Assembly: GCA_021234155.1 (NCBI GenBank)
Contig: JAJEKV010000009.1
Location: 9,678,546 to 9,742,545 of the forward strand
Origin: Isoetes taiwanensis
Lineage: Eukaryota > Streptophyta > Lycopodiopsida > Isoetales > Isoetaceae
Direction: 5' to 3'
Length of the DNA: 64,000 nt
The stretch's first letter is position 1, and the number at the start of each line of letters is the position of its first letter. The notes beneath the pieces were generated by a model that did no database searches, was not told the origin of the DNA, and saw only the letters and a list, made by a program, of their open reading frames with translations. This document shows positions 32,981 to 45,072 of the stretch, in pieces. Position numbers and translations under genes: made by a program.

Positions 32981-33002
32981 TGGCACCGTTATGCCGGGTT
33001 CG
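32981..33002 (+). other. primer-binding site of the nested element
   Basis: TGGCACCGTTATGCCGGGTT, one base after the LTR. It resembles the Asp-type site TGGCGCCGTTGCCGG with a short insertion. Confidence 0.55.
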
Positions 33003-35176
33003 CTCGTGATCACCTTCTTGAGCCTTGCTGTTTTGCTGTCTTTGCTGCTCTTATTCTAATCAGTTCTTGAATACTTCTTGTACACTACTCTCAACCCTTC
33101 AATCCCTTTATTTGGCTCAACCAGTTGTTGAAATGGTCCAGCTGGAGGCCCCTTTGTCAATCAATTCCTTAGCACTTAGTTTGGTTATGAAAATCGTTTT
33201 CAAAAACTCTGTTTTTCATGCTGCAGCAAGCACAGTTTTACAGTAGGGGATTTCTGGAGTGGTGACATCACTCCCCTCTGCAAGATCTTCAGAAAAATCC
33301 ACAGTTTGATCATCTTTTCTCTTCTATTTGCTGAAAAATTGTCAAAGTATCATGATTTTTTTCATTATCCTCTGTTTTATCCCAGAAATCGTGCTTCTGC
33401 ACACCCAAAAAATATTCACACGATGCTACAGGGATTTTACCTCCACAGGGATCTTTACCATCTGCCTCTTCAAGTCTCAGGTTTTTCACGAACATTTCTT
33501 TTTCAGATTATTTGGCAGAGGGCCAGCACTTGGCTAGCCCCCTTTGAGCCCAAAAGTTCATATTACATGGGCTAGAGATTATCGATTTACAGCTTTATCT
33601 CTTTCTGGTTCCTGCCAATCCACAAAAGTCAACATCAATTATCAGACAGATTTCTCAAGGGCGTGTATCTGCTTCTTCATGTAGTTCATCTGCACCAGAC
33701 TCGTCCCTGCCTATTCAACAAAGGAAGCATCAGAGTTTTTTCTCTCGCAATCGTATCAGTACCTGCATCAAAGTTCATTTTATCAGTATCAAGAAATCAT
33801 TCTAGCAGCACAAATTGGATTGACGCAACTATTCAACCTTGAAGCCTCAACCTCGGATTTCTTCCGTCTCTCTAGTCTTCATCATCTGCACACAAGCATT
33901 CTCAGCACATCAAAGTTCCGGCCATGATTGGAGCACACACATATTTTCAGCAGAATCTTTACCTGTTGTTCCCTTGGCTTCTTCCTCACCAATATATAAG
34001 CCATGGCTTTCAGATCTTCCATCAAGTTTTTCAGAATGATTTTGGCCACCATTTCCGCCGATTGAAGCATTCCTATTCAGTCTGAAGCAACCCAACAACC
34101 TGCACAAATCGTTCTTTGGGAGGCATCTGCAGCTAAAAGAGAGATCAGCACATTTTTCAGATCTCAGCTCACATCAAGGCTCCCAGTTACACACCGGGAC
34201 TCCAGTTGGCCAATAATGATCGATTCACACACCGCCTTCTATTTCAAAAGAACAGGGCATCTTCAGCAATTATCTATGGCAGCGGCACCATATCCGGACC
34301 AGGCATTCAGATTTAGCAAGATCCAAAGCTGCCGGAACCGTCTTAGTCTATGTTGGCTCCAAATCAGGCCGCCCTCCCAGACGAATCAAGAAAAAATCTT
34401 GTTCTAGCAAATCCGACGGTCGTTTTGGCATTCTTTTCCTGTTTGCATCGCATACCCTAATCTATTAGGTTTTTTCAGCTTAACGGCTCAGATTTGGCCG
34501 CGCTGTGGCTCTCCTGCTTCTGCACTTTTTCGGTCATCCTCTTTTCACGCCGTGCCCTATTCACGTGTGGGAAACCCACGCTGCTCACTCACTTTCTCCT
34601 GATTGTACCCACGGGCCACGCCCACGCCAATATTTCACGCCCACGCCCACGCCAATATTGCTGGCTGATAACCGCCCACGGCCACGGCCACGCCTCAGGG
34701 CCCATCTCCACGGCCAACCCACGCTTTGTCACGCCACAGCCACGCTCGTCACATTTTTTGTTCCTCTGATCACGCACATCCACGCTCGTCACGCCCATGC
34801 TCACGGCCTACACTGCGAGAAAAAAGTTCACGCTCCCCTATGGCTGATCACGGGGCATGCTTTTATGGTGCTTACCTTTTTAAGCCCCCTATCATACTTG
34901 TTTTTAAGTAAAATTTTGGGCATTGTTTGTTCAAATGGACTTCCCCATGATATAAGGGGATAGTCTTCATGTTTTTCTTGCCCCAGTTCCTATGATCCAC
35001 GTTCTGCATCGACATTCCTTCGGATCCTAGTCATCAATGCCTTCATGAAGATCTTTCGGCGACACAACAAACCATTACCAGTACCATCCTTTTCGCCCCT
35101 AAATTTTTGGCACCCTGTTGTCATTGTCGGACTTGTCTTATAAAAGTCTGTACATATTTTTTTGCTAAAAAACTTT

Positions 35177-35189
35177 TAGGGGGAGGCAG
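35177..35189 (+). other. polypurine tract of the nested element
   Basis: AGGGGGAGGCAG immediately before the right LTR start TGTTAACC. Confidence 0.85.
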
Positions 35190-35528
35190 TGTTAACCACC
35201 TAGTGGTTAACATTGTGCATGCACATGTTAGGTGTCAGTGGTGGCAGACTGACACTTGGCATGCTTAGGTTAACTTAAGTGTATGGCTTAGATTAGCTAG
35301 ATTTAGGGCTCAGATTTGCGATCTACACTATATTAGACCGGAGCCTCTTCAGATTTACTCAGGTTTGATCTCATATTTGGAGAGCCTCATTTGGCCACGT
35401 TCCCTTCATTCTTTGTGCATATTTCTTTGTCTTGTTCTCATTTTGTGATCATGAGCATGGCAACTTTATAGCATCCGGCAGTCATAGACTGCTGCTGCAA
35501 GGTGTATGCCAAGAACTCACAACTAACA
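35190..35528 (+). repeat. 3' LTR of the nested element
   Basis: 339 bp, TGTTAACC...AACTAACA, followed by the TTCGT duplication and the rest of the gypsy LTR. Confidence 0.92.
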
Positions 35529-35642
35529 TTCGTGGTCTGCTGCTTGGTCTGCTGCTTGGTCTTTTGCGGGGCTTTTGACGACTGACCTGCACCTGACTGT
35601 GGATCCTTGGCCTTGACCTGGTCCGTCGTGTGCATGAATAGT

Positions 35643-38340
35643 CGTGTGCAGAGGTATGTGCATGCTCATTTCTCAGGGTTTTTCGCACATCGCTCTCTTC
35701 CCTATGAGCAGGAGATGCAGGAGCTTGTTTTGGGGGCTGTTAAGCCATCTATTTTGCCTCACCAGTGTGAGAGCTTGGAGCAGGAGCTCTCCAGAGAGGA
35801 TTTAGCGGAGGCATGTATGTGCATGGCCAAGGATAAGTGTCCTGGGCTGGATCCCTATGGAGTTCTTTCAGACCTATTGGGAGTGGGTTGGTGAGTCTGT
35901 GTACCAGGTGTATCTTGAGTTGCTGCAGTCTTCTCAAATGGATAGGATCTTGAATACCGCATGCATTTCCTTGATTCCTAAGGTTAAGCAGCCTTCTGCT
36001 ATTAATGATTGGAGGCCTATCTCCTTGTTGTCCTCTGTGTACAAGATTATTGCAAAAGCCCTGGCAGAGAAGTTGAAGCCGGTGTTGACTTCCTCCATTA
36101 GTAAGGTGCAGTCTGGGTTTGTTCCTGGGAGGAACATTTTGACTAATGTTGCCGCAGCTTATGAGGGCCTTTATTGGGCCAGGAGAACAGGTCAAGGCAT
36201 TGCCTATCTTAAGGTTGACTTTGCCAAAGCTTACGATAGTGTTCATTGGGAGTTCTTGTCTGCCATGATGTTAGCGTTGGGTTGTGGTCCACGCTTTACA
36301 GAGACAGTTATGAAGCTACATAGGTCAGCACGGGCTACGGTGGTGTGCCAGGGTGAACCCTCCGCCTTTTTCTCCTTAGGCAGAGGGGTGCGTCAGGGTG
36401 CCCCTTTGGGCGCGCGTTTTTTTGTTTACGATTGTGGCGGAGGCCTTTGTCTCCGATTGTTTTTGCTTTGCGTGGAGGAGGGGGTGGTGGTGGATGGGCT
36501 TCGGTTGCAGAATGGTAGCCAGCAGATTATTAACCAATTTGCCGATGACACTTTCCTCTTCTTGGTGGCAGAAGAGAGGAATTTGCGAAATGTGAAGGGT
36601 TCGCTGGATACTTTCTCCTTGGCCTCGGGCATTCTTCTGAATTGGGGTAAATGCTCGCACTATGGGCCGGTGACTCCGACTCTCCCCTTGTTTGGCTCTA
36701 TTCCCTTGGAAGGTGCTTCCAGGTAATGTGTGTACTAAGCTCTTGGGTATTCCCTTTAGAGGGGATGTTTCCATGGGGAGGGTGTGGGATGAGATTTTGC
36801 AGGGATTGCAGAAACACCTCAATTGGTGGAAGGGCAGCAAGTTGTCCATGGCAGGTAGGATCACTATTGCCAAATCGGTACTTTGTAGCACTCATGTGTA
36901 TACAAAGACATCTGCGATGTTAGCTCTCGAGGGTAAGATCTGGGCTTTGGATAAGATTGTTGAAATTTTGTGTGGGGCGGGGATGATGAAGGGGCGGTTA
37001 TTAAAGTGGCTTGGTGGAAGTGTCTCCGCCCCCAGGAGGATGGGGGCTTGGCCATTCTGGATTTGGCACTGCATAGTAAGGTGTTGGTCTCCAAGTTTGT
37101 TTGGAGCATTCCGGCAGATGGAGCATCTTCTCCGGTCTTGCTATTTGTTGTTCTGATCTCTTCGCCATTGTGTGGCGTTTGGGAAGCCGTCTGTGCATGT
37201 GGAGTTGTCACAGGGGCCGTTGTATGGTCTCCGCCTTTCCCACATGCATCCCCTTTTCTCACTTGGGGGTATTACAGGGGCTTGGGATCATGTGCGTGTG
37301 CTCTTCGGCTAGATTATGCCTCATTTTATCACCACTCTTCTCCTTTCTTGTGGGTTCCTCTACCCTTGCTTGCGCACTTGTTTTGGTCGCCACGTGCATG
37401 CTGGGGGCCAGAGCCCGTTGGAGGTGAGCTGCTGTGCTCACCTTGGAGGATTGGTATTGTGGTGGTGGTGGTTAGCCGTGGGAGTTCTTTTGAGCTCGCA
37501 CCGGGGCGATGTCCAGGGCTATCGGGAACAAGTGGCGGAAGTAGTATTCCGCTACACATACCTATAGTCCCTCGGGATGATGTGGTGGTGCGAGGTTTGG
37601 AAGGTTCATCACGGATGTTGTGTCTTCTTGTTTTGTGCGGTCTTGTTACCAGTCTTTGGCTATTCATGACACCTTTGCCCCTTGAGTGCAATTCTCGATG
37701 GCTTCGGTTTGGGCGTGGACATGGAGCTCACTTCCCCACCGAAGGTTAGGGGTTATACGTGGCGGGGTGGTGCATTTGTATCGTGGTGAATGTCCTTGTG
37801 AGTCGGGTTTAGGCGGGTGTGAGCCCTCTCGCCCTTGTTGTGGCCTTCATCGTGAGACCTGTGGAGCATTATGCGGTTTTATGCCCTCACTTGCGGCTGC
37901 ACAGGATTGGGTTAGGGCTCTGTTTCAGGTGAGATTGACTAGCCGCCATTCTTTGCTTCTTCATGTATATCCGGTGCTTGACCGCTTGCATGCAGCAAGC
38001 CTTGTGCGTGGCTTGGTTGGTGTGGCTGATTTGGAAGGCGGCGGCGGTTGTGGATCTTCGAGGGGGATTGGCGACTGCGGCCTCTCTCGATTTTCGACTT
38101 CGGTACAAGCTATTTCAAAGCTTTCTGGTGTTCCCGGGATTGGTAGAGCGGAAGTTTGCCATTTGGCGGGACTTCTTGGGTGTTGTAGATGGTGATGGTC
38201 GGTTTGTACAACAATAGAGTTGCAGTTTTTCTGTGAGTTTGTTGTGGAGTGTCGAGGTATCGCTGTCTCTTTGGGGCAGTTCTCCTTCCTCATCACTTGC
38301 TTTGTAACATTACCATTCTTTTAATATATTGCAGTTCTTC
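35643..38340 (+). pseudogene. L1 LINE ORF2: reverse transcriptase and C-terminus
   Basis: Continuation of the LINE split at 21,781. RT blocks in order: SLIPKVKQP, WRPISLLSSVYKIIAKALAE, QSGFVPGRNI, VDFAKAYDSVHWEFL (motif A), GVRQGAPLG (motif B), NQFADDTFLFL (motif C), LLGIPFRGD, LNWWKGSKLSMAGR. Then comes a Cys-rich C-terminal zinc-finger region around 37,760-37,950. Frames change near 35,880, 36,405-36,420 (at GCGCGCG and a T7 run), 36,700 and further on, so it is dead. In plant L1 elements this protein nicks DNA and copies its own RNA; the endonuclease is missing here. Confidence 0.85.
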
Positions 38341-38349
38341 AAAAAAAAA

Positions 38350-41300
38350 CATGGGACCTTTCTTGCGTGACCAAATGGTGTCACTTGAACTTCTACACTT
38401 TGTAGGTAGATTCTTTCTTTGGGCATTCAAAGGCAGCTCAACTTCAGAGGTTCCAGAAGGTTCTATGATAGCAGATGTTGCACTCATTCCCATGGCCAAC
38501 TATAGCTCAAATTCCATATCTCTACTTGATTTTTCTCTTTTGGGGGGAGATTTAGATGTATCCATGTCATTGTATGCCCTGTTTCGAGCTTATCTTTTCT
38601 TCAGATCCTGCTGGGTATGTTGTAGCCTTCTCTTTGCCTTTTCTTTGTGCAATATATTTCTCATATTGATGGTCCCTTTTTATAGCCTTGCCTAAAGATC
38701 CCTTCTCTATTTTGACAGACTCTGCTTTATCCATATTATAAGAAGGTCTTGGAACAATTGTACGTCCAAGAACATGTGCTAGATTTGTAGCCTTACTAAC
38801 CTGGGAGTTTGAACAAATTAACATACCATCCAAGTTTATTCCTTGTGGGTCCCAATCTGCAGAAGCCTCTAGAGACGAGTGACATAGGACACTCGTGTAC
38901 TTACAATAGTTCATAGGATTAGGCTTCATTTTCTCTGCACCTGCTTAAAAAAATCCCACTATGGACTTTACAAAAAAAAATAAGAACTTTACCTTGTTGT
39001 ATAGCCCAGAACTCAAAACAAAGCTATGGCTAATGCAGCAATCTGAAGATTCCATATATACAATAAGGGAGGAGGCATGGCAAAAATGTGATACGATAAT
39101 CAACTAAGTATGAAAGCTTTCAGATTAGATCTTTCTACAGTGTCTCCCTCGGTGGATTTCTTTGTTTATTTGTGATACCTCTACTTAGGACATTGCATTT
39201 AAAGAACAATCAACTATTTCAATGACCTTGTGTATTGCGCCATCTCAATAATAGACATGTCCTTTTAAAAGTCTCTTGCTTTAATATATATGCCAAGTAA
39301 ATTCTTCTATTGCAAGCGTTTGACTCAATATCATTTGTTACACCTGTCAGACCATTCCATTATTGCCGTTGCGTTTTGATCCTTGAATCCCGTTCAAATA
39401 TGTGACTCTCTCTCTTAAGTGATTTTCTGCGGCTTGTACTTCTTTGAGGAAACATATAGCACTTTCTTCGAAGGTGTCTTGGTGGATTCCTTTGTTTTTT
39501 GACACCCTTTGCATAAAGAAAATAATCACCTATTTAGATGATTCTGTAAAAGAAATAGCATTCTTGTATTATAATTTGTCTAGTCGTTATAATAGATTGT
39601 GCAAAATCTAGTCACCTACTGTCAAGTCATTTGATTAGTGCCATTGTACCTTGAATCATATATTCCAAATTGTTTATATCATTTCTGCAATTCAAGGTGC
39701 TGACAAAGTTTTTCCAATTCAAGTTGGTAAGAAAGAGCCCTATAATTAATAAAGGCGACTGCAAAATGACCATTACGATGGTGGTAATTGACTTATAAAC
39801 TTTGCACATATCCTATGATACATGGACATCTCACCTCAAGAAACCCTTCCTTGAAGTGATGTGCTTCTTTTTGATGTCGCAAATTTGTGCTCTGCCTCTT
39901 TCTTCAGGGAACTCTAGTATTGAGCATAGGATATTTGCATGACTTGCTCGCCCCAATAGTATAGAGTTTATTGATGAGCTTCCGCAAAAGTGGTAGTCGC
40001 AATGGCATGCACGAGGCCTTTTGAGCAAGCCACCTTTCCTAAAAATGCAATGTGTCTTGCACTATCCAGGGCCTCTGTAGACTTGTGTAGACTTGTACAG
40101 TGGATCATGATTAAAGGGGTTTGTTGGAGCCATACTACAATTGAGATATTTGAGTATGTGGACCATCATCTCTGGAAAAACTGAAGCATTACCAAAGAAT
40201 AAGGATATACTCTCTCAACCTCTTAGCTCACTGCTTATCTCATGTATATTGCAAATACCATTGCACAAAACCAATAGAGAGGCAAAAGATATTCATATAT
40301 ATAAAGAAAAATTGTTTCATGTAGACATAGTTAGATCCAAAGCTGAGAACTTAAGGCATGGAGCCATAAGAAGCAAGCAGCGATTTGAACTATAAGAAAA
40401 TACAAAAAAAGTGTGTGTTGAAAATAAAAGAAAATTACATTTTGGGCAATCAAAACCTTGATGCATGAAATTGGAAATGGTTAAAGCCCCCATGGATGAG
40501 CCCCCATTTAGTTATTCATTGGTCCTAATTTTTTTATCCATCTGCTTGCAAAACACCATATCTAAAGGCAAAGAGCAATGTCAAAGAAAAATGGAACAAA
40601 TTCCTTGTTTGTTACGAAGCTAAGAATTAAGTACAAAATAAAGAATAGAACAAAGCGTAAGAAAGCGAGTAAGCGAGCACGTAACGTAGCGTAACGTAAC
40701 GAGCGCAGCGTAGCGAGTAAGCGTAGCGAGCGTAGCAAGCGAGGCGAATAGAATAGAAGACATGATTAGAAGAGCAGGTAAAGTTCTGATATGGTCAAAG
40801 AAAGCCAAGGTATTTATAAGTGCCAAAGGACGTGAAGGCAAATTTCAATGAATTTCTAATTTTTATGGCCGCAAGATTCATAGATATAAAAATCTAATGA
40901 TAGAAATTATGAGATGAAATGGAACATTTTAAGCATGTACTGAGACCTAATAGGTCTATGGGATATGGATCATACAAAGTTTTCAATTATGGAATAAGTA
41001 GTAGCCAACTATTAGCCACCCAGTCCTTTCTATGATTCAAAATTGTAATAACAATTTTTGACGTCTCCTTCAAATGATTTTCTCCGGACATGAAATCATC
41101 TAAGCTACTCTTTCATTCTAACATAGAGATTTGATTTATGATAGGTGTATAGAACTCATAATCAGATTTAATATATTTTTTTATCCTCTATACGACCTTT
41201 AAAACAGATTATGTCACATCATTTTTTGCATGATGTGGGAGATATGTAGATAGTCTAGAATCCAAGGAATTGTTATACCTAATTTAGGTAGCCTGCTAAA

Positions 41301-42999
41301 TAAGAGCCTTTGAATTGAACCATTAAGTTCCAACAAAAAGTTGTGGTTGTATACGTAGCAAGCAACATGCAACAGGGAAGAGAGAAGTGAGCAAGGCAAA
41401 CGAAGCAACATGCAACAGGAAAAAGAGAAATGAGCAGAAAATTAATGGGCAAGTTTGAACCTTGTGATCCAACTTGCCAAAACCCAGCGGTTTAACCCCT
41501 AGTTTCAAATCGATAAACCAAATCAATGCTTTTCCGTTTCTGAAATTGGTGTGGTGAACCAAATCCGTGAAATCAGAACCAAAATCCTGATTCAACTCCT
41601 TATTCAAATCGGCAAAAGCAGTAAGGAAGACCAAAGAAGCATCAAGGTGCTTTGACTTGCAAAAGCACTCCAATTGCAAACTGATTTACCACTCTAAAGT
41701 CAAAACGATAGAGCAAAGCCAAGAGCTTCATACTGCACCATGAGGCATCCAGAGCCCCTGAAAAAGAAAAGCGGATTTGCTCCACATGGCCTACAAGCTC
41801 CTCCAACATCGCAGATTTGTAACTGCCCAACAAGAACCTAGGGAGAAAAAGCACTATCCAACGTCACACAACTTTTTGCCCAACTAAAAGAAAAGGCAAA
41901 AGTGACCAAATTGTGCATTGTGCAACCTATTAGAACACAACACGACATTTAGAACATATTTATAAAAATGCGAAGCTTTATTTTATTCGCTACCAATAAA
42001 ATGCTTTGGGCGCAGTTGAAAAGCTGTGCAAAACTATAGCTACTAAGGAGCGTCATTTCCAACGTGTTCATGTTCTGGAACGCATTCATAGGGTTCTACG
42101 TTCTGGAAATGTCAAGTTCCTATTCCGGACCGTCTGTTACTAGGAATGTCATTCCGAACATCATTTCCATCTCGGGGAACGACGTTCCCAATTAGTTCTC
42201 CCAAAAAAAAAAAGATAAAAATCCAATGTTTTTTTACTCGTTTCTTTTTTCTTTTCCCCTTTCTTTGCCCCAATAACACACAAAGGTTTCACAAGGGTTT
42301 GATTAGTGTTTTGCACACAAAATCTTCCACAGTTGTTCTTCTCGCTTGCTACTTTTTTTTTAACTAGTGATCACCTTCTCTATCTATCTGTTTCGCATTT
42401 TGCTGATGGAAATTTCGGTTTGGTCCTCCAGATCAGAGCGACCTGTTGAAAACCTGCTCACCTGCTCATCATATTCAGAAGGACCTGCAACGTGCTAACT
42501 ATAGATCTGCGACTTGCTCAGTGCTCAAAAGACCTGTTGTAAATATTTTGAAACATAACTATTATCTAGCTATGGCATAGATTGAAATTCACATTACAGA
42601 ACAATCTTGCATTAATATCCTCCTCTTCTTCACCACAATAAGTTTTGGTTCTATAATAATATTTTGTCCAGTAGCTTTCATGCAGCCTATAATTCATGCA
42701 CCCCATAATTTCAAGCAACCAAGTAGCTTTCAAGTAGTGTAGGTTTGCTGAAGGAAATGATATGAGAAATCAAGAAGGAAGCAAAAAAAAAAAAAGAGAA
42801 AATAGCAACCAAAGCCTATTACATACAATAGATTGTATAAATCTGATAAAATATTAACTCTACTTCAATAAGGATTCCATAGAGTGGTTTAACATGTTTC
42901 CATTCGCAAATCAGTCTCTATGAATCCTTTTTAAATTCTAGGTATCCACAATGATCATTATGCAAAGAGAATGTCAAAATTGTTTTAAAAACACAAATG
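38350..42999. other. intergenic, no supported gene
   Basis: No exon with family motifs was recognised in 4.6 kb. It contains low-complexity GCGTA/GAGC sequence (40,655-40,755) and AT-rich DNA. Short ORFs on both strands lack support. Confidence 0.45.
40655..40755. repeat. GCGTAACG/GCGAG low-complexity tract
   Basis: Repeated AGCGAG, GTAACGTAGCG and GCGTAGCGAG words in about 100 bp, CpG-rich against an AT-rich background. Confidence 0.75.
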
Positions 43000-44337
43000 T
43001 TTTTTTTTTTTTTTTTTTTTTGAAGAACTGTGTCATCAATATATTAAAAGAATGGTAATGTTACAAAGCAAGTGAGGAGGAAGGAGAACTGCCCCAAAGA
43101 GACAGTGATACCTCGACACTCCACAACAAACTCACGAAAAAAGCGCAACTCCATCGCTATACAAACCGACCATCACCATCTACAACACCCAAGAAGTCCC
43201 GCCAAATGGCAATCTTACGCTCTACTAATCCCGGGAACACGTAAAAGCTTTGAAATAGTTTGTACACGAAGTCGAGGAATCGAGAGGCTGCAGTCGGCTG
43301 AATCCCGAAAAGATCCACAACCGCTTCCAAATCAGCCACACCAACCAAGCCACACCTGATTCAAGGCTTACTACCAAGTAAAGAGCGCCAAGCATCGATA
43401 CACATGAAGCAAAGAGCTGGCCGGCTAGTCAATCTCACACAAACAGAGCCCTAACCCAATCCGAGGCACCGCTAGTGAGGGCATAAAACCGCACAATGCT
43501 CCACGGCCTCATGAGGAAGGCCACAACAAAGAGGGCTCACACTTTCGCCCTAAACCGGACTCACAAGGACATTCACACGATACTGGTGCACCACCGCCAC
43601 GAAGCACCCCTAACCCGATTGGGGGAAGTGAGCTCCATGTCCACGCCTAAACCGAAGCGGCATCGAGAACCCTAAGCTGCAGAGACCACTTTGCACGAAG
43701 GGGCGTGTGTCATGAATAGCCAAGACTGGTAACAAGACCACACAAAACAAGAAGACACAACATCCCGGGATGAACCTTCCAAACCTCGCACCACCACATC
43801 ATCCCGAGGGACTATAGGTATGTGTAGCGGAATACTCCCCGCCACTTGTTCCCGTGATAGCCCTCACGCGCCCTCGAAAAGCGAGCTCAAAAGAACTCCC
43901 ACGGCTAGCCGACCACCCCAATACCAATCCTCCAAGGTGAGCACAGCAGCTCGCCTCCAACGGGCATGCGTCCGAGCATGCACGGTGGCAGCCAAGGGCA
44001 AGTGCGCAGGGGGTAGAGGAACCCACAAGAAAGGAGAAGAGTGGTGATAAACTGAGGCATAATCTAGCTGGAAGAGCGCACACACATGATCCCAAGCCTG
44101 CAACACCCCCGTGAGAAAAGGGGATGCATGTGGGAAAGGCCGGAGACCATACAACAGTGCCCAGGGCAACTCCACATGCACAGAAGGCTTCCCAAACGCC
44201 ACACAATGGCGAAGAGACTGCAACAACAGCGCCGCACCAGGAGAAGATGCTCCATCCTGCAGAATGCTCCAAACAAACTTGGAGACCAACACCTTACTAT
44301 GCAGTGCCAAATCTAGAATGGCCAAGCCCACATCTGT
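43000..44337 (-). mobile_element. 5'-truncated LINE copy, same family as 38.3 kb
   Basis: Starts with a T22 run (43,000-43,021, the poly(A) tail read from the other strand). It then matches the 3' UTR and ORF2 C-terminus of the LINE ending at 38,349, in reverse orientation, up to about 44,337 (GGCCATTCTAGATTTGGCAC block). Minus-strand pieces of the C-terminal coding region are visible (LFSFLVGSSTP) with frameshifts. The 5' truncation point lies in the region just before the Cys-rich domain. Confidence 0.88.
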
Positions 44338-44570
44338 TCCCATTTCAAATTTTATTTTCACGTTCATGGTGTTCATGGTTTGAAAATAAAAGAACTCGTC
44401 CCCTAAAAATCCGCCCACTTCTGTTACATTTTGGTCATCATAAAATTTTTGACAATTGTCTACAATTGTCCAACAAGAAAATAAAAAATTTTCAAAAAAA
44501 TACGGTAGAATATACAAACATATATTTTCTCCGGTAGCCTCAAATACCACGCGACACTTTTAGTGGTTAG

Positions 44571-44732
44571 GGACGCCTCACATGTCACCGGCAAGATTTT
44601 GCCGGACGTCAAGCCGTTCGAGACGCTCAAGTGTAAACCGCTCCAGCAGTTCGGGGACGAACGGCTCAGACGTCAAACCGGCCGTCTCTGATGAACTAGA
44701 TGTGAATACCTAAAAATTTACATGTGAGGCGC
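44571..44732. repeat. inverted-repeat cluster upstream of CLT
   Basis: ACGCCTCACATGT near 44,571 and ACATGTGAGGCGC near 44,720 form a terminal inverted repeat around ~160 bp. The interior holds CCGGCAA GATT TTGCCGG and GCCGTTCG...CGAACGGC stems. A small MITE or structured element about 340 bp before the CLT start. Confidence 0.6.
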
Positions 44733-45072
44733 CTCTTACTATTTTCGAGCCTGTCGACGTCCCGTGTGGTCCCCTTCCAAAACAAAGGGCCAACTATAAC
44801 TAACGACGAATGTGCATGTCCACGTGGTATATGCATGGACGAAAAAAGACGTGTTGAACTACTCTACGCCCTACGGTAGCGTCCCTTTGTCCCTTTCAAT
44901 TTTTGAAGGCGTCGATGCGTTAATAGTGTGCGCGTGCGTTAATGCACTTCTCTGCTGCGGCGTGCCGTCCTCGTGTACGTTACCGACACCCCTTTCCTTC
45001 TTTTCTCCAACCTCTTTCATTCATCATTCAACCCAGAATTGTGCATCCATCTTTGCCGCCCTCTCGATTTCA

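Larger units (their letters stand above)
32635..35528 (+). mobile_element. non-autonomous LTR retrotransposon (LARD-like)
   Basis: A 2.9-kb element with direct LTRs of about 340 bp starting TGTTAACCACC and ending AACTAACA, a PBS-like site after the left LTR and a purine tract before the right LTR. It is flanked by the exact 5-bp duplication TTCGT (32,630-32,634 and 35,529-35,533). The empty site is seen in the other gypsy LTR. The 2.2-kb interior has no gag or pol. It contains a CACGC-rich stretch (about 34,560-34,830). Orientation + follows the PBS and PPT positions. Confidence 0.92.
21782..35642 (-). mobile_element. Ty3/gypsy retrotransposon with internal inversion
   Basis: Minus-strand element of about 11 kb once the 2.9-kb nested insertion is subtracted. 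Order on the minus strand: 5' LTR (35,642 to 32,174, interrupted), PBS, gag, three CCHC knuckles, aspartic protease, RT, RNase H, integrase N-terminus and core, then ~3.7 kb in opposite orientation (integrase C-terminus and an extra ORF), the end of the extra ORF, polypurine tract and 3' LTR (22,372-21,782). All frames are broken, mostly by TAG codons. No chromodomain was seen. The outer edge of the 5' LTR lacks its terminal ~27 bp, so no target duplication can be read. Confidence 0.9.
32174..35642 (-). repeat. 5' LTR of the gypsy element, interrupted
   Basis: The LTR consists of 32,174-32,634 and 35,534-35,642, separated by the nested LTR element and its TTCGT duplication. Compared with the 3' LTR it lacks the outermost ~27 bp: after GAATAGTC the sequence switches directly into LINE coding sequence. 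It also has scattered substitutions and a short GACGCT insertion near 32,572. Confidence 0.9.
21561..38349 (+). mobile_element. 5'-truncated L1 LINE, split by nested insertions
   Basis: ORF2 begins abruptly at about 21,561 and reads up to DGRTLEDP at 21,781. It resumes at 35,643 after the gypsy element and continues to a 3' UTR ending in GCAGTTCTTC and an A9 tail (38,341-38,349). If the gypsy DNA is skipped, the codons across the junction join in frame (E-D-P then R-V-Q-R-Y-V). A reverse-oriented copy of the same family, with matching 3' UTR, is at 43,000-44,337. No target duplication was identified. Confidence 0.85.

Noticed and set aside
33839-34963. Several 60-150 codon ORFs inside the nested LTR element
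   Set aside because: No gag or pol motif. The open frames follow from the CACGC-rich composition.
37887-38296. Minus-strand ORFs opposite the LINE C-terminus
   Set aside because: Shadows of the LINE coding strand; the same shadows occur at 43.1 kb in the reversed copy.
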